Source: Bacteroidetes bacterium UBA1860 (GTDB lineage Bacteria; Bacteroidota; Rhodothermia; Balneolales; Balneolaceae). Taken from it: a stretch of DNA of 22,947 nt. A program made the position numbers and the translations under genes. Of the stretch, positions 15,052 through 22,826 are shown in pieces. Position 1 is the first letter of the stretch. The number at the start of each line of letters is the position of its first letter. The notes under the pieces were generated by a model. That model did not search any database. It saw only the letters and a program-made list of their open reading frames with translations, and was not told where the DNA came from. The DNA lies in assembly GCA_002338335.1 (NCBI GenBank), contig DDIC01000017.1:2314-25260 (forward strand). Direction: 5' to 3'.

Positions 15052-16230
15052 ATGAAACAAGTTGACTTCATCATTGCAGGCGCTGGGGCATCTGGCCTAA
15101 GCCTTCTTCACCGAATGATGAATCACCCCTTTTTTGCCTCCTCCTCTATCTTAGTGGTTGATCAATCACTCGAGCCCAACACGGAAAAAACATGGTGCTT
15201 TTGGTCCAAAGATGAGGATCCCTACGGATATGGATCCATGCTAGAGCACTCATGGGCCTCGCTTAGTGTTGGCTCACCTTCGGTACACAAACGCGAGGAG
15301 ATTGCGCCTTATACCTACCACTGTTTGCGCAGCGAAACCTTCTCAAAAACCATTCTGGATCAAGCAAACCACGCGCCAAATGTGACGCTATTGGCAGCCA
15401 CTATTGAGTCTTTTGATCAAAAAGGATCCCTAGCTGTAGTAAAAACATCCCAAGGTGATTTTAGCGGTTCTTGGTGCTTTCAATCGGTGTTTGCAAAGAA
15501 AGCTCACAATCAAACAAGCTCAGACATCGCGTTAATTCAACATTTTACCGGTTGGGAAATCCAAACCTCCATTCCAGTCTTTGATCCAACGACCGCCTTA
15601 CTCATGGATTTTGACACCCTCCAAGGAAATGGACTCACCTTCATGTATGCCCTGCCATTTAGTCCAACAGAGACCCTTATTGAGTGCACCCTTTTTTCGA
15701 AATCTCGGATGGATGAACCCTTCTACGAGAAGTCCATCGCCTCTTATATTCAAAAAGAGTTCAACCTTAAAGAAGGCGACTATGCCATTACGCGGAAAGA
15801 AACAGGAAATATCCCCATGGCAACCACTCGTTATGCAGCAACGCTAAACGAGCGCACACTCTGTATGGGGCAATGGGCTGGTCACACAAAGCCCTCAACA
15901 GGATACACATTCTCAAGAATCCAAACGCAAGTAGACCAGGTCATTCCGCAATTGGTCAGAGGTGCTACACCAACGCCTTCAGGACAATCCCCTGCGAGAT
16001 TTCGAATTTACGATTTAATGCTGTTGTCTATTCTGGATCATGAACCTGCAAATGGTCTACCCATATTTGACAAGCTATTTCGACGTAATTCAATCCATGA
16101 TATATTGCGATTTCTAGATGAATCGAGTCATTTAGGCCAAGAATTGTGGATTTTTTCCAGGCTACCGTACGCTCCATTTTTTAGGTCTATGGCACGTCAT
16201 CCTCTCAAAATCTTACAAGGTGGATCTTAG
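15052..16230 (+). CDS. crtY: Lycopene beta-cyclase CrtY
   Basis: CrtY closes both ends of lycopene to form beta-carotene, the precursor of retinal. The 392-residue protein has the N-terminal dinucleotide-binding motif (DFIIAGAGASGLSLL, residues 5-19), an acidic end to the second strand (VVDQSL) and the signature KTWCFW (46-51) of the CrtY family. Further matches are FMYALPFSPTETLIECTLFS, GNIPMA and GHTKPSTGYTFSR, which correspond to conserved CrtY segments. Length is normal. The enzyme should act at the membrane where lycopene is dissolved. blh follows 42 bases downstream, so both probably form a retinal-synthesis unit behind the rhodopsin gene. Lycopene must be supplied by crtB, absent here, and a desaturase. 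Confidence 0.95.
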   Translation: MKQVDFIIAGAGASGLSLLHRMMNHPFFASSSILVVDQSLEPNTEKTWCFWSKDEDPYGYGSMLEHSWASLSVGSPSVHKREEIAPYTYHCLRSETFSKTILDQANHAPNVTLLAATIESFDQKGSLAVVKTSQGDFSGSWCFQSVFAKKAHNQTSSDIALIQHFTGWEIQTSIPVFDPTTALLMDFDTLQGNGLTFMYALPFSPTETLIECTLFSKSRMDEPFYEKSIASYIQKEFNLKEGDYAITRKETGNIPMATTRYAATLNERTLCMGQWAGHTKPSTGYTFSRIQTQVDQVIPQLVRGATPTPSGQSPARFRIYDLMLLSILDHEPANGLPIFDKLFRRNSIHDILRFLDESSHLGQELWIFSRLPYAPFFRSMARHPLKILQGGS

Positions 16231-16272
16231 ATGATTCTCATACTCCACTCCATACACTAACCTCACCATCCT

Positions 16273-17238
16273 ATGAGACATCGATCCTCTACACAAAATC
16301 TCTTAACGATGACGATCGCATTCGTCATTATTGCGATGAGTCTATGGATTCCAGATCTAGTGCAACAAATTGAACTTGTGATTGTCGCTGCAGCTATTGC
16401 TTTGGTGGGTATTCCCCACGGGGCCATTGATCATCTGATTGCAGCCAAAGTCTATGAGCAAGGCAGTTCTATTTGGGATCACATCCGTTTCTATGGGTGG
16501 TATCTTTTTTTAATGGTTGCCTTATCGGTGCTCTGGTTTTTTTCACCCGCGGCTGGATTTATCCTTTTTATGGTGATCTCAGTACTGCACTTTGGCCAAT
16601 CCGATATTGAAGGATTTTTCCATCGTTTTGAGATCTACGAGCCAAGCACTGGATGGGTGATTGCTGCAACCGTCTCAAGGGGGTTAGCCATTATTGGGCT
16701 CATTCTTTCAGCTCATGCTGATGTTGCCCTGTCAATTGTTGGGGAGGCTTTGCCTCAAGATTCGATACTTTTTCAATGGATGAACTCCCAACATGAACTC
16801 ATTTTTTGGGGATCATTGGGACAATTTGCCTTGTTTATGCCTGTATTTTCGTTCATAGGCTTCCAATCATGGTCACAAAGAGGACAATTCTTGTTGGATA
16901 GCGTTGTGTTGATCGCCTTGTTTGTGACAGCTCGACCCTTGCTAAGTTTTGCAATCTATTTTGCATTTTGGCACAGCATGGGGCATATCGATGAAATCCG
17001 CACCTATTTTGGAGAAAAGGGCCAACCCTTGACCATTGCAGGCTTTGCCTACAGGGCTCTGCCGTTTACGTTGATCTCCTTTGCAGGGTTAGCAGGCTTG
17101 CTCTGGATCGCTCAAGCGATGGAATTAGGCAATCGATTGGTGATGCTCACCTTTGTTTTGATATCCGTCCTTACATTGCCCCATATGATTGTAGCTCATA
17201 GTCTTATACAGAACGTTGGGCAAAAAAAAACCCATTAG
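16273..17238 (+). CDS. blh: Beta-carotene 15,15'-dioxygenase (Brp/Blh family)
   Basis: Blh cleaves beta-carotene centrally to two retinal molecules, the chromophore for the rhodopsin. The 321-residue protein is an integral membrane enzyme with about eight hydrophobic helices. The presumed iron-binding His set is visible: GIPHGAIDH (H49 and H54), LHFGQSDIE (H106), FWHSMGHIDEI (H234 and H238) and LPHMIVAH (H304 and H309). It follows crtY by 42 bases and is most likely co-transcribed. The last codons and the TAG stop are part of the first arm of a hairpin that serves as terminator for the opposite strand. Confidence 0.95.
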   Translation: MRHRSSTQNLLTMTIAFVIIAMSLWIPDLVQQIELVIVAAAIALVGIPHGAIDHLIAAKVYEQGSSIWDHIRFYGWYLFLMVALSVLWFFSPAAGFILFMVISVLHFGQSDIEGFFHRFEIYEPSTGWVIAATVSRGLAIIGLILSAHADVALSIVGEALPQDSILFQWMNSQHELIFWGSLGQFALFMPVFSFIGFQSWSQRGQFLLDSVVLIALFVTARPLLSFAIYFAFWHSMGHIDEIRTYFGEKGQPLTIAGFAYRALPFTLISFAGLAGLLWIAQAMELGNRLVMLTFVLISVLTLPHMIVAHSLIQNVGQKKTH

Positions 17239-17255
17239 GTGTTCAGCCTAATGGG
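17222..17255 (-). terminator. Rho-independent terminator for the leftward TonB-receptor gene
   Basis: CCCATTAGG (17231-17239) and CCTAATGGG (17247-17255) form a perfect 9-bp stem around a 7-base loop. On the reverse strand it is followed directly by nine T residues, so it works leftward and should end the btuB transcript. On the forward strand the stem is followed by TCTGGTAG, not a T-run. It overlaps the last codons and stop of blh. Confidence 0.88.
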
Positions 17256-17338
17256 TCTGGTAGTGTCAGTAAGTTGGACAAAAAACAATACCAGAATATA
17301 GTTGAGGCCTTTGGGGTTGAGCAAGGTAAAAGTGCTCG

Positions 17339-17369
17339 TTTTATCCACAAAATGGCCATTTTATCCACA
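17339..17369 (+). repeat. Two perfect DnaA-box sequences flanking a 14-bp palindrome
   Basis: TTTTATCCACA occurs twice in direct orientation, at 17339-17349 and 17359-17369, spaced 20 bases apart, about two helix turns. Each contains TTATCCACA, the strong DnaA box of Escherichia coli. Overlapping both is the perfect palindrome AAAATGGCCATTTT (17349-17362). The second copy ends one base before the stop codon of the receptor gene. The rest of the 132-base gap between blh and the receptor holds the leftward terminator and a weak inverted repeat (17256-17262 with 17289-17295). The match is visible; a DnaA-binding role is inference. Confidence 0.6.
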
Positions 17370-17370
17370 C

Positions 17371-19341
17371 TCAGAATGTGTATGACAGGGTAATGTGTGC
17401 TGTTCGACCAGCTGTATTATATCCAGGCACTTCTTTGTAGGGGGCATTTAGCGCATTCATAAGCGAGCCTGACAAACTCAAACGGTCAAATAGCGTCCAT
17501 TGACCCTGTAATCCCAGCAACCAAGCCTCCTCCATGGTGTCGGGACCGGGATCAAAGGGCCCCTTCTGGCGAGATCCAATGTATTGAAGCGAAGGTGCAA
17601 AACTCCATTTTGGTGATGGGCTCCACAACATGCGCAATCCTCCCATCACATTTGGACGACGAATTGCCGTATTCTCTTTGCGTCCATCTTGGATACGATG
17701 CCCTTCCTGGTATGTTACGTGTGCAGCCAGGGCTATAGATCGCCCAACAGCCGACTCAACCTCCAATTCGATGCCTCGATTGAACTCACTGCCTACATTT
17801 TGATAACTAGAGATAAAATTCTGATCTGTGACGAAAACAATAGCATCTTCTATATCCCGCTGGTAAGCTACCAATCGCGCCATTACATCCTGTTGTTGGG
17901 AGCGAATTGATACACCTATTTCGGCATTCAGACTCGTTTCAGGCAGCAGGGAAAGCGTGCCGTATTCACTGTATAATTGATATAATGATGGAGCTCGAAA
18001 GCCGGTACTCACATTCAACAATAGATCGATGTTGGGGCTCATTCGCCACAATGGATTCACGGAATAGGTTAAATGCTCCCCAAACGTTGAATGAGACGTA
18101 ACTCTACCTCCCAATTCGATGGAAAAACGACTCCAAGGTTGCCACAGGACAGATCCAAACCCAGCAAGAGTTGTCGTTTTAGCCGTTGATTCACTCAAAG
18201 GTTGGCTCTCAAATGGGCCAAACGAACTAAGACTTCGATACTTCTGACGGGTAGCATTCCACCGTACTTGTGCACCAACCACTGAGGTGACTGTGGGTGT
18301 CCACTGTGCCGTCCAATACGCATCGGTAAAGGCCTCTTTGGATGCGTAGTCACCCCTTGACCAATCCGAAAACCCTGTTTTATGTGTGCTATCATTCAGA
18401 AACACTCGCTCGGTCGCCAGATACTGCTGTGTAATCTGAAAGGTGGAACGGTCCGTCACCGCCCTCCAGGATAGTGCATGCATTTGATGTTGTTGGTCGG
18501 CTGTGTAGTCTCGATCATCAAGCCCTGCACCACCATCCAGGTCTGTCTGATATCCCTGGATTGAGCCACGATACAAAAGCCTAGAGCTCTCAGTCAGTTG
18601 ACGTGTGAGTGACCAACGACCCGAGGCAGAGGAAAACCCATCCCGGGTCTCGTCCCCCGTAGGTTCAGCCACATCTGCTGCGTTAAATCCTTCCGTCTGT
18701 TCTAACTGTCCAGAAACTCGCACAGTCCATGCTCCTTTACGAATACCAAAGGTTCCTCCTAGTGATTGATGTTGATAAGAGCCTAAGCCTGCCGTGAACG
18801 ATCCTTCAACTGGGGTATCGACATGCTGTTTTGTAAGGATATGAATCACACCGGCAACCGCGTGACTTCCCCAAAGCGTACTTTGTGCTCCTTTCAAGAT
18901 CTCAATACGATCAATGGATTTTGGGTCTACATAATGGAGGTCATAGCGCTGGTCTATTTGGGAGGCATCACTTACAGGAACGCCATCAATCATGATCAAA
19001 AGATCACCTTGATCTGCTCCTCTTAGGAACACTTCTTGTGTGGACCCTTGGCTTTGATATCCCCCCGTTGTGAAGATTCCCGCAAGTTGTTTCAGCAGTA
19101 AACTTAAGGGTTGATCCTCAAAGGCCTTCACCCATTCACGATCCAAAACGGAGACAACTTTACCAGTTTGTGAGAGTTTTAATGGAAATCGAGTTGCGGT
19201 CACCGTCACCCCATCAGAAATTGTAACGGTGGTATCTGAAAGCGCAGTAGAATTGCGCGTATCATTGGTTTGTGCCCAAAGTGGGCTAAGCAGGCTGAAG
19301 CTATACAGCAGTACAGCCCCAAATAATTGTTGGGTTTTCAT
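17371..19341 (-). CDS. btuB: TonB-dependent receptor, BtuB-like (vitamin B12 uptake)
   Basis: This is an outer-membrane receptor that imports a scarce ligand using TonB energy, most likely cobalamin given the riboswitch before it. From the ATG at 19341 it has 656 residues: signal peptide (hydrophobic residues about 6-20, cleavage probably after WAQ at 24), a TonB-box-like TVTISDGVTVTATR, then the plug domain with EVFLRGADQGDLLIMIDGVP and SIDRIEILKGAQSTLWGSHA. A 22-strand barrel follows, with FRAPSLYQLYSEYG and the closing TLSYTF ending in Phe. A TTG at 19383 in the same frame would add 14 residues before the signal peptide and is less likely. No btuF/C/D or corrinoid genes are adjacent. Transcription ends at the hairpin overlapping blh. 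Confidence 0.92.
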   Translation of the reverse strand: MKTQQLFGAVLLYSFSLLSPLWAQTNDTRNSTALSDTTVTISDGVTVTATRFPLKLSQTGKVVSVLDREWVKAFEDQPLSLLLKQLAGIFTTGGYQSQGSTQEVFLRGADQGDLLIMIDGVPVSDASQIDQRYDLHYVDPKSIDRIEILKGAQSTLWGSHAVAGVIHILTKQHVDTPVEGSFTAGLGSYQHQSLGGTFGIRKGAWTVRVSGQLEQTEGFNAADVAEPTGDETRDGFSSASGRWSLTRQLTESSRLLYRGSIQGYQTDLDGGAGLDDRDYTADQQHQMHALSWRAVTDRSTFQITQQYLATERVFLNDSTHKTGFSDWSRGDYASKEAFTDAYWTAQWTPTVTSVVGAQVRWNATRQKYRSLSSFGPFESQPLSESTAKTTTLAGFGSVLWQPWSRFSIELGGRVTSHSTFGEHLTYSVNPLWRMSPNIDLLLNVSTGFRAPSLYQLYSEYGTLSLLPETSLNAEIGVSIRSQQQDVMARLVAYQRDIEDAIVFVTDQNFISSYQNVGSEFNRGIELEVESAVGRSIALAAHVTYQEGHRIQDGRKENTAIRRPNVMGGLRMLWSPSPKWSFAPSLQYIGSRQKGPFDPGPDTMEEAWLLGLQGQWTLFDRLSLSGSLMNALNAPYKEVPGYNTAGRTAHITLSYTF

Positions 19342-19391
19342 GATTGGAAGAATGAGACGTCTTTCACCCGAAAACGTATTCAAGGATACAC

Positions 19392-19566
19392 TCTAGGCAG
19401 GTCTTCTGGCTTGCTTCTGTTTTATCACCTTCCCAAGCCTATGGATTAGACCCATTGCTCAGTGGTATACTCGATAAAACGAACATGAAGCTTACAGCTA
19501 CGGGGATAGCGCCAGACTTTCACTGGTCTTCCCTTTGAATCCCTTGAGGGAACCTAAAGGCTACAA
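19392..19566 (-). promoter_or_regulatory. Cobalamin riboswitch upstream of btuB
   Basis: On the reverse strand the conserved cobalamin-aptamer blocks appear in order: GGTTCCC, AAAGGGAA, GTGAAAGTCTGGCGC, TATCCCCGTAGCTGTAAG, the loop TACCACTG, GGGAAGGTGAT and the B12 box AAGCCAGAAGACCTGCC (19396-19412). The aptamer binds adenosyl- or other cobalamins and represses the downstream receptor when B12 is plentiful. The 50 bases between the aptamer and ATG 19341 contain no T-run, so control is more likely at translation than by a terminator. The flanking interval 19342-19668 between genes also holds an inverted repeat (19584-19607); I see no confident promoter in it. Ends are approximate. Confidence 0.93.
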
Positions 19567-19668
19567 GGAATATACTCCAAAGCAATCCCACACGAAAGAT
19601 TGGGATTTACAGCTTTTATAGAGATACTAATACAACATTGTCACGTTACTGCACTTAGATATACTCAT

Positions 19669-21387
19669 ATGACTGTACGATCATTTCTGATAGGCACTTT
19701 TTTGGGGGCTCTTGGCGCCACGACCTACTTCATAGTATTCTCCCCTACACCTTTTTCTTCTAGCTGGTTGGCTCAAACAGATGCATTGGTGGATATAGAG
19801 TTTACCAAAGAGGAGCGTGACCAAATGTCGGATGATATTGCTGAATACCCCGACGTATTCGAGTCTCTTCGAAACACACCCATCGCAAATGAAGTCGCTC
19901 CAGCATTTGTCTTTAATCCTATCCCAGTGGGTGAAACAGCGCCCAATCGAACAACACCATACCCAAGTGTGTCTCTTCCAGAACCATCCACTGGAGACTA
20001 CTCATTAAGCCCTGAAGATAGTCGATTGGCGTTCATGAGCTTAAATCAGTTACAAACACTTATGGAGCGGGGTGCTCTCACCTCTGTCGAACTAACCACC
20101 TATGTACTAAAAAGACTTGAACTCTATGGCAAAACCTTGGAATCTGTTACCCAGTTACTTGACCAGAGAGCTCTTTCTCAAGCTCAAAAAATGGATCAAG
20201 AGCGTGCAAGAGGTCAAGTTCGTGGCCCTCTTCATGGGATTCCTTGGGGCGCAAAAGACTTATTGGCTGTTGAAAATACACGTACAACCTGGGGCGCCAC
20301 ACCTTACCAAAACCAAGTGATTGACGAAACGGCTACTGTAGTGAAAAAACTTGATGATGCTGGGGCCGTCCTCGTTGCTAAACTAACGTTGGGGGCACTA
20401 GCCTATGGTGATATATGGTATGGCGGTAAAACTCGGAATCCATGGGATCTTGAACAAGGGTCTAGTGGCTCCTCAGCTGGAAGTGCGGCCTCCACCTCTG
20501 CAGGCTTAGTCCCATTTGCAATCGGTACAGAAACCTTGGGATCCATCGTTTCACCGTCTGTTCGGACTGGTTCCTCGGGTCTTCGACCCACATTTGGACG
20601 TGTGAGTCGACATGGGGCAATGGCGTTGAGTTGGACGATGGATAAAATCGGCCCTATCACTCGGTCCATGGAAGATGCTGCACTCGTATTTGACGCCATT
20701 CACGGGGCGGACTTACTCGATGCAACAACGTTTGATGCTCCTTTTGAGTATAACCGGAGAAACTCATTAGATGGACTAACCATAGGCATACCCTCAACAT
20801 TTTTGCAGGAATCCTACAGCCCAGAAACTTGGCGCGATTCCCTTTTCATGGAAACCATACAAGTCGCCCAAGAGGCCGGCGCAACACTTGTTTCCTTTGA
20901 TTTTGAGCACAATTTACCTTTGGAGGGGATGTTTAGTTTACTCACTGTAGAGGCTGCTGCGGCATTTGACGAGCTCACCCGCTCAGGAGAGGATGATCTA
21001 ATGGTTTGGCAAGAACCTCAAGCTTGGCCTAATGGTTTTCGAGCTGCACGGTTTTTTCCAGCCGTCGAATGGATTCAACTCAATCGAATTCGCTCAATGC
21101 TTATTCAGACAATTCATGAACAAATTCAAAAGGTTGATATGATTCTTGCGCCCCCATTTTGGAATCAAAATCTACTCATTACAAATCTCACGGGTCATCC
21201 CTCTGTAGTTCTTCCGCATGGATTTTCTCCTGATGGAAAACCCACTGGAGTCACACTCATTGGGCACTTATTTGATGAACAACGCATTCTAGAAGCAGGA
21301 CACGTTATAGAGCAAGAACTCGGGGTAAATCGTCAACTCCCACCGATTTTTACTGGAGGGGTTAGTATTCGAAGTACAACCCCATAA
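19669..21387 (+). CDS. Membrane-anchored or secreted amidase-signature hydrolase
   Basis: This is a 572-residue amidase-signature enzyme that should hydrolyse an amide bond; the substrate is unknown. The catalytic triad is present: K196 in GIPWGAKDLLA, cis-Ser S268 in GSSGSSAGSAAS and nucleophile S292 in GTETLGSIVSPS, with the same 24-residue Ser-Ser spacing as in GatA. An N-terminal hydrophobic segment (about residues 5-24) looks like a signal peptide or anchor, and a linker of about 85 residues precedes the catalytic domain. That suggests a periplasmic or extracytoplasmic location. I chose ATG 19669 because the hydrophobic segment then starts normally; a TTG at 19600 would add 23 unlikely residues. 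It is divergent from the B12 riboswitch and convergent with dinB. It is clearly not a GatA paralogue: the GSDTGGS motif is altered to GTETLGS. Confidence 0.88.
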   Translation: MTVRSFLIGTFLGALGATTYFIVFSPTPFSSSWLAQTDALVDIEFTKEERDQMSDDIAEYPDVFESLRNTPIANEVAPAFVFNPIPVGETAPNRTTPYPSVSLPEPSTGDYSLSPEDSRLAFMSLNQLQTLMERGALTSVELTTYVLKRLELYGKTLESVTQLLDQRALSQAQKMDQERARGQVRGPLHGIPWGAKDLLAVENTRTTWGATPYQNQVIDETATVVKKLDDAGAVLVAKLTLGALAYGDIWYGGKTRNPWDLEQGSSGSSAGSAASTSAGLVPFAIGTETLGSIVSPSVRTGSSGLRPTFGRVSRHGAMALSWTMDKIGPITRSMEDAALVFDAIHGADLLDATTFDAPFEYNRRNSLDGLTIGIPSTFLQESYSPETWRDSLFMETIQVAQEAGATLVSFDFEHNLPLEGMFSLLTVEAAAAFDELTRSGEDDLMVWQEPQAWPNGFRAARFFPAVEWIQLNRIRSMLIQTIHEQIQKVDMILAPPFWNQNLLITNLTGHPSVVLPHGFSPDGKPTGVTLIGHLFDEQRILEAGHVIEQELGVNRQLPPIFTGGVSIRSTTP

Positions 21388-21416
21388 CCATGTAGATAGG
21401 ATCCTAGGGGTACGAC

Positions 21417-22745
21417 CTAACTTCGATTCACAAAATGGGTGTTGCCTGGCACGCCATGATCTGTAGCGACCTTTCGGACCGTATCGGCACCATATAGATT
21501 ATTCAAGCAGTCCGTGGCACGATAGAGCCCACGCATTCGATCATCTTCTTGGAAAAAGATTTCGAGTTGATCATGATGGCGCATTTCGATCGTGTGAAGC
21601 CCTACACCGCGAATCCGTTGCCCCTTCCGTAATGCCTGTTCCACGAGTCGCATCGCTTTGGGAAGGCATGCCTTGAGGATATAATCATCTAAATTGGTAT
21701 ATCCATCGGTCTGAAACGCAAACGTCGTCCCCTCCCACTGTGCCTCTTGGAAGCGAATATGACACGCCCATTGATGCGCCTTGCGCTGATACCCTCTTAA
21801 GCGGTAGGCAACCTTGCGAATCGCTTTGACAAGCTCCCCTTTTACTTGATCAGCTTCCACCGTCCAGTCCGAAAACGTGTGCATGTAACTCACCTCATCA
21901 GGAATATGGTGATCGTTCTCTAGGACTTTCGCCCGGTCGCGACCTGTCACAATCTCATAGAATAACTGCCCTTGCATCTCCCCAAAGATTCGTTTGAAGG
22001 GCACAGGCCCTGCCTTATGAGCATCCGAGATCGTTTGTAACCCCCATGACAGCAGTCGTTTGTATCGACGGGATCCAATGCCCCATACTTCATTCAATGG
22101 GAGTTCAAACAGATACTCCGCGGCATCGTCTGGTGTCAATAGCACCATCATGCCATCGGGTTTGCGCAAATCACTGGCAAGCTTTGCATAGGTCTTACTC
22201 GTAGCCACTCCTACCGACGCGACCAATCCCGTTTGTTGATATACCGCTTGCTTGAGATCGCGCACATAGGCTTCCACCGCTTGACGCCCTCGCTTAAGCA
22301 AAAACGTCACATCCATGAAGTACTCATCCATCGAATATTTCTCCACTTGGGGCGAAAAGGTATCCAAAATCGCCCGAAGCTGGCGACTTATCCCTTTATA
22401 CTTATCATAGTCGATCTGCATAAACACCAAGTATGGGCAAATTTGGGATGCCTCAAAAGCACTCATCGCTGTTTTTACACCCAGTTTTCGTGCCTCGTAA
22501 CTTGCCGTAGCAACAATCCCTCGAGCGGTTCCATTGGGCTTACGCCACCCCCCCATTGCGAGCGGTAATCCATACAAATTATAGGCTCGTTGCTCCACCT
22601 GTGCATAAAAGCAATTCATGTCTAAATGGAGGGTGAGTCGCCTGCGAAAATCACGATGCTGATGATCTCGCGCAACGGTGCTATACAGGGTAATGCGATG
22701 CACATCCTGATCTGTGTCGTAGGTAAAAGGGCGATTGGGATCCAT
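21417..22745 (-). CDS. dinB: Y-family DNA polymerase (DinB/Pol IV-like)
   Basis: This translesion DNA polymerase copies damaged templates. From ATG 22745 it has 442 residues. After an unusual N-terminal extension of about 37 residues, the palm begins with LTLHLDMNCFYAQVE, where D42 binds metal and Y47 is at the steric-gate position. YSMDEYFMDV supplies D140 and E141. VASVGVATSKTYAKLASD and EVWGIGSRRYKRL (the HhH thumb) are standard, followed by the little-finger domain from about residue 290. It is full length. An ATG at 22781 is also in frame but would place a palindromic operator-like site inside the coding region, so I prefer 22745. It could equally be a UmuC-type relative; no umuD is beside it. 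It converges on the amidase gene, 29 bases apart. Confidence 0.88.
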   Translation of the reverse strand: MDPNRPFTYDTDQDVHRITLYSTVARDHQHRDFRRRLTLHLDMNCFYAQVEQRAYNLYGLPLAMGGWRKPNGTARGIVATASYEARKLGVKTAMSAFEASQICPYLVFMQIDYDKYKGISRQLRAILDTFSPQVEKYSMDEYFMDVTFLLKRGRQAVEAYVRDLKQAVYQQTGLVASVGVATSKTYAKLASDLRKPDGMMVLLTPDDAAEYLFELPLNEVWGIGSRRYKRLLSWGLQTISDAHKAGPVPFKRIFGEMQGQLFYEIVTGRDRAKVLENDHHIPDEVSYMHTFSDWTVEADQVKGELVKAIRKVAYRLRGYQRKAHQWACHIRFQEAQWEGTTFAFQTDGYTNLDDYILKACLPKAMRLVEQALRKGQRIRGVGLHTIEMRHHDQLEIFFQEDDRMRGLYRATDCLNNLYGADTVRKVATDHGVPGNTHFVNRS

Positions 22746-22754
22746 AGAAAAAAG

Positions 22755-22779
22755 GTACAATATTTTACATATATTGTAC
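22755..22779. promoter_or_regulatory. Palindromic operator-like site before dinB
   Basis: GTACAATAT (22755-22763) and ATATTGTAC (22771-22779) are perfect inverted copies around seven bases, ending 9 bases before the dinB ATG. TACATATAT is also repeated directly at 22766-22774 and 22777-22785. The position fits a repressor site such as an SOS (LexA-type) operator, but the repressor is not known from the sequence. Confidence 0.55.
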
Positions 22780-22826
22780 ATATATTTTATGTGTCAGATA
22801 CGGTGTTCCAATCGCTTTAGCTTACT

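Noticed and set aside
19638..19665. TTGTCA, 16 bases, TATACT as a sigma-70 promoter for the amidase
   Set aside because: Transcription would begin at about 19672, after the first base of the chosen ATG, so it does not fit; promoters in this group of bacteria also usually follow another consensus.
20403..20699. Open frame of 98 codons on the reverse strand inside the amidase gene
   Set aside because: It covers the conserved amidase Ser region, and its composition is that of a shadow frame.
22746..22781. Longer dinB reading from ATG 22781
   Set aside because: It would put the palindrome inside the gene and adds a hydrophobic 12-residue leader that the family lacks. It cannot be fully excluded.
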